Shown here piece after piece: positions 59,600-64,000 of a stretch of DNA of 64,000 bases (position 1 is its first letter; every line of letters begins with the position of its first letter). Location of the stretch: contig NW_024068224.1 of assembly GCF_009389715.1 (NCBI RefSeq), forward strand, positions 1-64,000, given 5' to 3'. The notes under the pieces were generated by a model, which made no database searches, was not told where the DNA came from, and worked only from the letters and a program-made list of their open reading frames with translations. Source of the DNA: Phoenix dactylifera (lineage: Eukaryota; Streptophyta; Magnoliopsida; Arecales; Arecaceae). A program made the translations under genes and the position numbers.

Positions 59600-60479
59600 C
59601 ATCGATAGAGGAGGGAGATATTTCACAGTAAGAAGGAGATGAGAGCACAAGGCATAAGAAGGGGGTTTCAGCCTAGAACACTCTAGAGAGCACATGAAGG
59701 GACACGTGTGGGTTCTAGCACTGGCTAGAACGCTTGAGCATGATGTCGTGGCGCTGCACGAAGGACCATCTGGATCTAGTTGTTTCTGGAATATTTAGAT
59801 ACGCTTCGGATCTATATCTATATCTACAGCCAGAATAAAAAAGCGAAAGGAAATTTTGGCCTTTACCCGTCATGGTAGCTACTTCTCGGTCCGGCTAGGA
59901 TGAGACGATCTCCGTTTCAAAAATATTTTAACAGTTCTGAAAATATCACCCGACGGGTCGCATGACTGGTGTGGTGTCTCATCATCATTAGCAAGCAACG
60001 ATCACATCTTTAAAAAAAATTGCTTAGAGGTTTTTTTATTATTATTATTATTTTATTTATATAAATATTTAAGATGTAGCTGATGTATAGTTGATGTGGA
60101 ATTAAATACTCATAGTGTTATCTGTGCCTCGACTGTTCCAAGTCCAAAGTAGCTCTGTAGCTGATCATGGTTTTGATTCAGGCTAACAATGGAAAGAAGG
60201 GAGCTAACGTGTCTATACTCCATCTGAATCTGAGTTAAAAGGGAAGTGCGGCAACCTTAGTTTCCAAGACCTTGTTCTTGAATTGTTAAAATCAGCCACC
60301 TTACCATTCTTTCCTGCACAGGTAAACATCAAAGGAAACATAACTTTTAGTGGGACCTCACAAATCTAATTATCATGCCAGAAGAGGGTTTCACAAATCT
60401 AATTATCATCCCAATAACGTCGCGCCATAAACGAGCATATCTGCGGCTTGGTTTCTAATTTCTAAAGAGCTTGGTTTTC
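59600..60479. other. upstream flank of the minus-strand gene, intergenic
   Basis: Probable promoter region of the small minus-strand gene next to 59600. Farther on there is only AT-rich sequence with an (ATT)n stretch near 60040. Confidence 0.4.
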
Positions 60480-61738
60480 TTATGATGAGTAGATTGCAAT
60501 AGCTCCCTCCACAGGCCTGGCTCCTTGGAGAGGTACCTCGACCCCCACTTGGCTAAAAGAGTGAGGTCGAAGCATTCGAGATTCTACGCCTCAAGACCCC
60601 CTTCTTTTTGAAGACACACCGAATCCCGATTGACCTTGCATGATGGTCTACTGGCTTCTGAATCAAACCACAAAATTGATCTTTTGTGCCTGTCTAATCT
60701 TTTAATTACCCACTTAGGCAACTTGAAAATGGATATGTAATAAACTGGAAGGGCTGAAAGCACAGCATTCACCAATGTGAGTCTCCCTCCGAAGGAGGTG
60801 AACCAATCTTGCTTTCATCTTCTGTGGTGAGGTGAACCAATCTGATTTAGAGGGTTTTCCTCTTCCAAAAGGTAGACCCAAGTAGTGAGATGGAGTCGGG
60901 GCAGAAAAGCAATCAAGCCATTTTGCACAAGATTCGTCATCAAAAGAGCCACCACCGCTAGGAGAAATGGAACTCTTCTTATAATTGATAAGAAGGCTAG
61001 AAATCAATTCAAAACAATAAAAGATAATCTTCAGTACCGCCAAATAATCTTTCTCGCCACCAAACCATGGGTTACTTTTAGGCCTTTAAAGGTCTTTGCA
61101 CGTACAGCTCTTTCAAACATTCTACATAAAGGATCAACTGCAAGATTAATGAGAAAGAATGAAGGAGGGTCTCCTTGCCTTAGACCATGCCTTCAGAGGA
61201 TCCAATTACCCAGCTCACCATTGATGTTCGCTGCTGTCAGAAGATTGGAGAATGTTATCCATCCAAGCTATCCATTTTGGAAGGAAATCCCTATTGGAGA
61301 GAACCTTCATCAAATAACTATGCACCACTCTGTCAAAGGTCTTGGAAAAATCTAATGTGCACACAATGGCACTGTCTTTAAATTTTCTAGAATAGAACAA
61401 TATTTTATTTGCACTCAGGAGATTATCCAGTATGGATGTACCTTTGATGAAAGGAGTTTGGGACGGGTCTATCAAATCCTCTATGAAAGGTTGAAGCCGA
61501 GCCGCCAACACTTCAGAAAAGATCTTAATACAGCTATGGATCAAACTAATAAGGTGATAATCAAAGGGGACTCTAGCTTCATCCTTCTTTGCAACTAAAG
61601 CTAGAATGACATTGTTGATCCACTCAAGATTAATGTAGGAATCAAAGAGGTGTTAAGAAATAAGAAAGATATCATGACTAACTACATCCCAAAAATGCTG
61701 GAAAAAATACATTGAGAACCCATCAAGCCCTGCACTTT
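60480..61738 (-). mobile_element. LINE reverse-transcriptase remnant
   Basis: On the minus strand the order is SCIKIFSEVLAARLQPFI, then QTPFIKGTSILDN, then CTLDFSKTFDRV (RT motif A region), then FELISSLLINYKKSS, HYLGLPFGRG and finally VNAVLSALPVYYISIFKLP. This is the fingers, palm and thumb region of an L1-type reverse transcriptase. The catalytic (Y/F)ADD motif is not visible and frames are broken, so it is inactive. It is opposite in orientation to the LINE fragment at 57100. Confidence 0.75.
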
Positions 61739-62060
61739 TGTCGTGCCCCGAACTCAACACTCATATCGGCCGCGTGATACGGCACACACTCTCTAGAAAG
61801 ATGCCCTATAGAATATGCAAGGCATGACATTTTACTACAACCTCAATATCATTGAATGATAATGATCTCAATTCATAACTAATAACAAAATATGTATAAT
61901 TACAAAATAAAAACATCCGACCGGTATCAGTGATGCATCTATTCATCCTTTCACACATGATCCCAACCACAGCCAAGTACCAAACATCCTGTGACTCTAA
62001 AAGAAAAAAGAAAAGAGGTGGTGTGAGCTTTACAGCCTAGTAAAAACCCCCATATTTCTT
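61739..62060 (+). repeat. repeat head beginning TGTCGTGCCCCGAAC
   Basis: It starts with TGTC(G/A)(T/C)GCCCCGAAC and about 280 bp later has GGTGTGAGCTTTACAGCCTAG. The same two words in the same order and direction occur at 63556 (TGTCACGCCCCGAAC) and 63818 (GAGTGAGCTAACAGCTCAGT). The first copy lies directly against the LINE remnant. The family is a dispersed plant repeat, possibly an LTR or its relative; the type is unresolved. Confidence 0.5.
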
Positions 62061-62309
62061 ACACCAACACAATAATATAAGTTTGAAAATAGCAAAAAAT
62101 CATTACACACATTATGAAATCGCAATCGACTATTAGCAATGCTCAAATAAATAGAATACATATATACATCAAATATTAATAGAAATTCAACCACTCAAGA
62201 GTGACATTAATACAATATTTTATAAATTTTCAATAGTATTTTCAAGCAATTTTTCATTCCATTCCTTTTTAACCTGATTCGAATCCAAAATCAATTATCT
62301 TTTCGACTT

Positions 62310-62640
62310 TGGGCCAAATTTCGATCTCATTTTCCGCCCCTGACGAGGCAATCAAGATGTCATATTTTTTTACCCATAATAGGATAATCAATAGTGCCAC
62401 ATTTTCAGTCTGTGATGAGACAATCGATGATAATGAGATCAGTCCAAAATTTTTATTCATTCAATCAAGTTTACATCCACATTTTTTTTTATTTTCGGAT
62501 TTAAACTAACCACAGTCATGTTTTCTGCTTGTGATGAGACAATCGATAGATGTCACATTTCTAGCCTATGACGGGACAATCAATAAGTGTCATGTTTTTC
62601 ATCCATAACAGAGTAATCTATATAACATGGTTAGTTCAGA
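62310..62640. repeat. degenerate short tandem repeat, about 55-60 bp
   Basis: Repeated words of the form GTGATGAGACAATCGAT and GTCACATTTTC recur about five times with much divergence (near 62340, 62385, 62410, 62535 and 62565). No coding function is seen. Confidence 0.6.
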
Positions 62641-62797
62641 GCACTACATCCTTTAGTCTAATGGTGCAAATATAACCTATACTCATATATGCATCCATTA
62701 TACTATCAATCACAAATACGCAAGATCAAAACATAATTTAATATAGAAACCATCATAGAAGAATTTTTGCATCTTATTTATCTTGATCATTAGTATA

Positions 62798-62798
<1 letters not shown>

Positions 62799-62877
<79 letters not shown>

Positions 62878-62878
62878 A
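62799..62878. repeat. (CA)n-(TA)n-(TG)n self-complementary microsatellite
   Basis: A CA run, a TA run and a TG run in order, so the tract is a near-perfect palindrome. Open frames across it are artefacts. Confidence 0.95.
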
Positions 62879-63555
62879 CACAAAATATCTATAAATATAT
62901 AGGTAGGTATACACGGATTCTTACCTTTAACCCGACAACCCAAATAAACTAATCACATATCCATATTGCGATCTACGAACCGAAGTGCGCAGAACTCTGC
63001 TTAACATCCTCTTGCCTAAAAGATAGTTCTCATACAAAATCAAATTAACATTACAAATTATCCAAGATAATCGACAACTCAAAATCATCTACTGGTCTAC
63101 TAAAGGGTCCACCATTACGTAATAACTTAGACTATCCACTGACTCCCTTCCACCTAAAAATTCTCTGAATTAACTAGAGGGAGAACACCAAGATAGAGAG
63201 AGAAAAGAGAAAGAAAGAAGCAAGAGAAAGAACAAGAGGAAAGATAAGCTAGAGAGGGGGAGAGAAAAGAAAAGAGAGAACTGTGAGTCTCTCTCTCTCT
63301 TCTTCCCAAAATGGAGGAAACTACCTCGAGCGGCAGCGGTTGCTAGTGGGCTGTGCCTCTTAGTGGCTAGCGACTCACGGTGGTGCCGGCGGCGTGCCAC
63401 ACCTGGTGGCGGCCGGCAAAATCAAAACAAAACAACATGAAACAGGAGAGGCCCTGTTTACCATCAATTCGTTAACTCGCCATCCAGATTCAAGGTGGAG
63501 ATGGTGGCCCAAATATGGGAAAAAGGAAAAGAGGAAGCCTGATAACCATACCTTG
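62879..63555. other. intergenic region with purine and pyrimidine runs
   Basis: A GA-rich block (63190-63285) and a (CT)n run (63289-63302) are followed by a GC-richer block with GTGGCGGCCGGC-like words near 63400. No gene is recognised. Confidence 0.4.
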
Positions 63556-64000
63556 TGTCACGCCCCGAACCCGGGGCCCGGGGCGCGAGCAGACGCCGCG
63601 CACCTGCAGGGCGGACCCCGCAGGCACGCAAGGCAGATGAATCAGATTCCACATCAATAGCTAAACAAAGATAAATTCCAACTTTCAATTCAAATGTCCA
63701 TATATACATAAGTCAAAAGAAAAAGTCAATATCTACTAGCTAACTACATCATGATCACTCCACCCCGTAATCCCCATAGTCACATATCATCACCTGTAAA
63801 AAATGTAAATAGTAGGAGTGAGCTAACAGCTCAGTAGGCAACATCATGCAATAAAGTCGTCATATAACATGTCATGATGCATATAAAAAGCAGCTAAAAC
63901 TCATGAATCCAAAAATTCACACGACAATCCGTAAACCCGATCCGAGACTCAAAATAACTCCACCGCATGACTACGGCCACATCACCCAGTGGCATGGTTA
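63556..64000 (+). repeat. second copy of the TGTCACGCCCCGAAC repeat, cut by the window end
   Basis: It begins TGTCACGCCCCGAACCCGG and has a GC-rich head (CCCGGGGCGCGAGC). It contains GAGTGAGCTAACAGCTCAGT near 63818 and continues to the window end. It is in the same direction as the copy at 61739, about 1.8 kb away. Confidence 0.5.

Noticed and set aside
59063..59608. Plus-strand frames of 90-180 codons opposite the small conserved gene, and the minus-strand Arg/Pro-rich frame 59011-59592
   Set aside because: They are shadows of a GC-rich gene; their composition is Arg/Gly/Pro-rich without family patterns.
1..64000. CRISPR arrays, operons, ribosome binding sites, rRNA or functional tRNA genes
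   Set aside because: None seen; the short tandem arrays are transposon or microsatellite sequence and the only tRNA-like match is the SINE head.

Overview
The window is nuclear DNA of a flowering plant. It has spliced genes with GT-AG introns, typical plant gene families, and dense nested transposable elements: LINEs, a SINE, solo LTRs, foldback and Harbinger-like elements, and a fossil plant pararetrovirus. Large TE-filled introns and the style of the coding sequence suggest a monocot, perhaps a palm, but no single feature proves the species. There is no CRISPR array, operon or other prokaryotic feature.

Layout. Bases 1-11,300 are AT-rich and repeat-bearing and hold two tandem single-exon RING-H2 (ATL-type) E3 ligase genes (3447-3986 and 6223-6630), a SINE, a tandem repeat and a broken pentatricopeptide-repeat fragment. 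Bases 11,313-25,132 are a complete ten-exon gene for the PHS1-type protein, an actin-fragmin-kinase-like domain fused to a dual-specificity phosphatase. Its 6.1 kb eighth intron starts with a GC donor and holds an antisense, decayed endogenous pararetrovirus between two dinucleotide-repeat tracts. Bases 25,133-30,650 are intergenic with two LINE 3' ends, one of them inserted in a Harbinger-like element. Bases 30,651-45,188 are a complete 24-exon gene for an LRR-malectin receptor kinase (LRR-VIII-2 group) with about one LRR per 72-nt exon. Both multi-exon models keep an open frame through every junction (922 and 1024 residues).

Bases 48,016-52,824 are a large inverted-repeat (foldback) element with hAT-like ends. 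Both arms contain the same solo LTR at the same site, and the left arm alone carries a further 0.9 kb inverted-repeat element. The right terminus abuts a berberine-bridge-enzyme-like oxidase reading frame (52,806-54,344) whose only visible start codon lies in the transposon terminus and which shows no signal peptide. A 1.8 kb Harbinger-like element starts 43 bp after its stop codon. Bases 56,200-64,000 hold LINE remnants, a small GC-rich conserved plant gene on the minus strand (58,796-59,543, apparently frameshifted near its 5' end) and further repeats.

No multi-gene pathway is evident; the genes are functionally independent. The most interesting material is structural: the foldback element with convergent LTR promoters, the transposon-supplied start codon, the viral fossil behind a GC splice donor, and a duplicated splice-donor segment in the receptor kinase gene.
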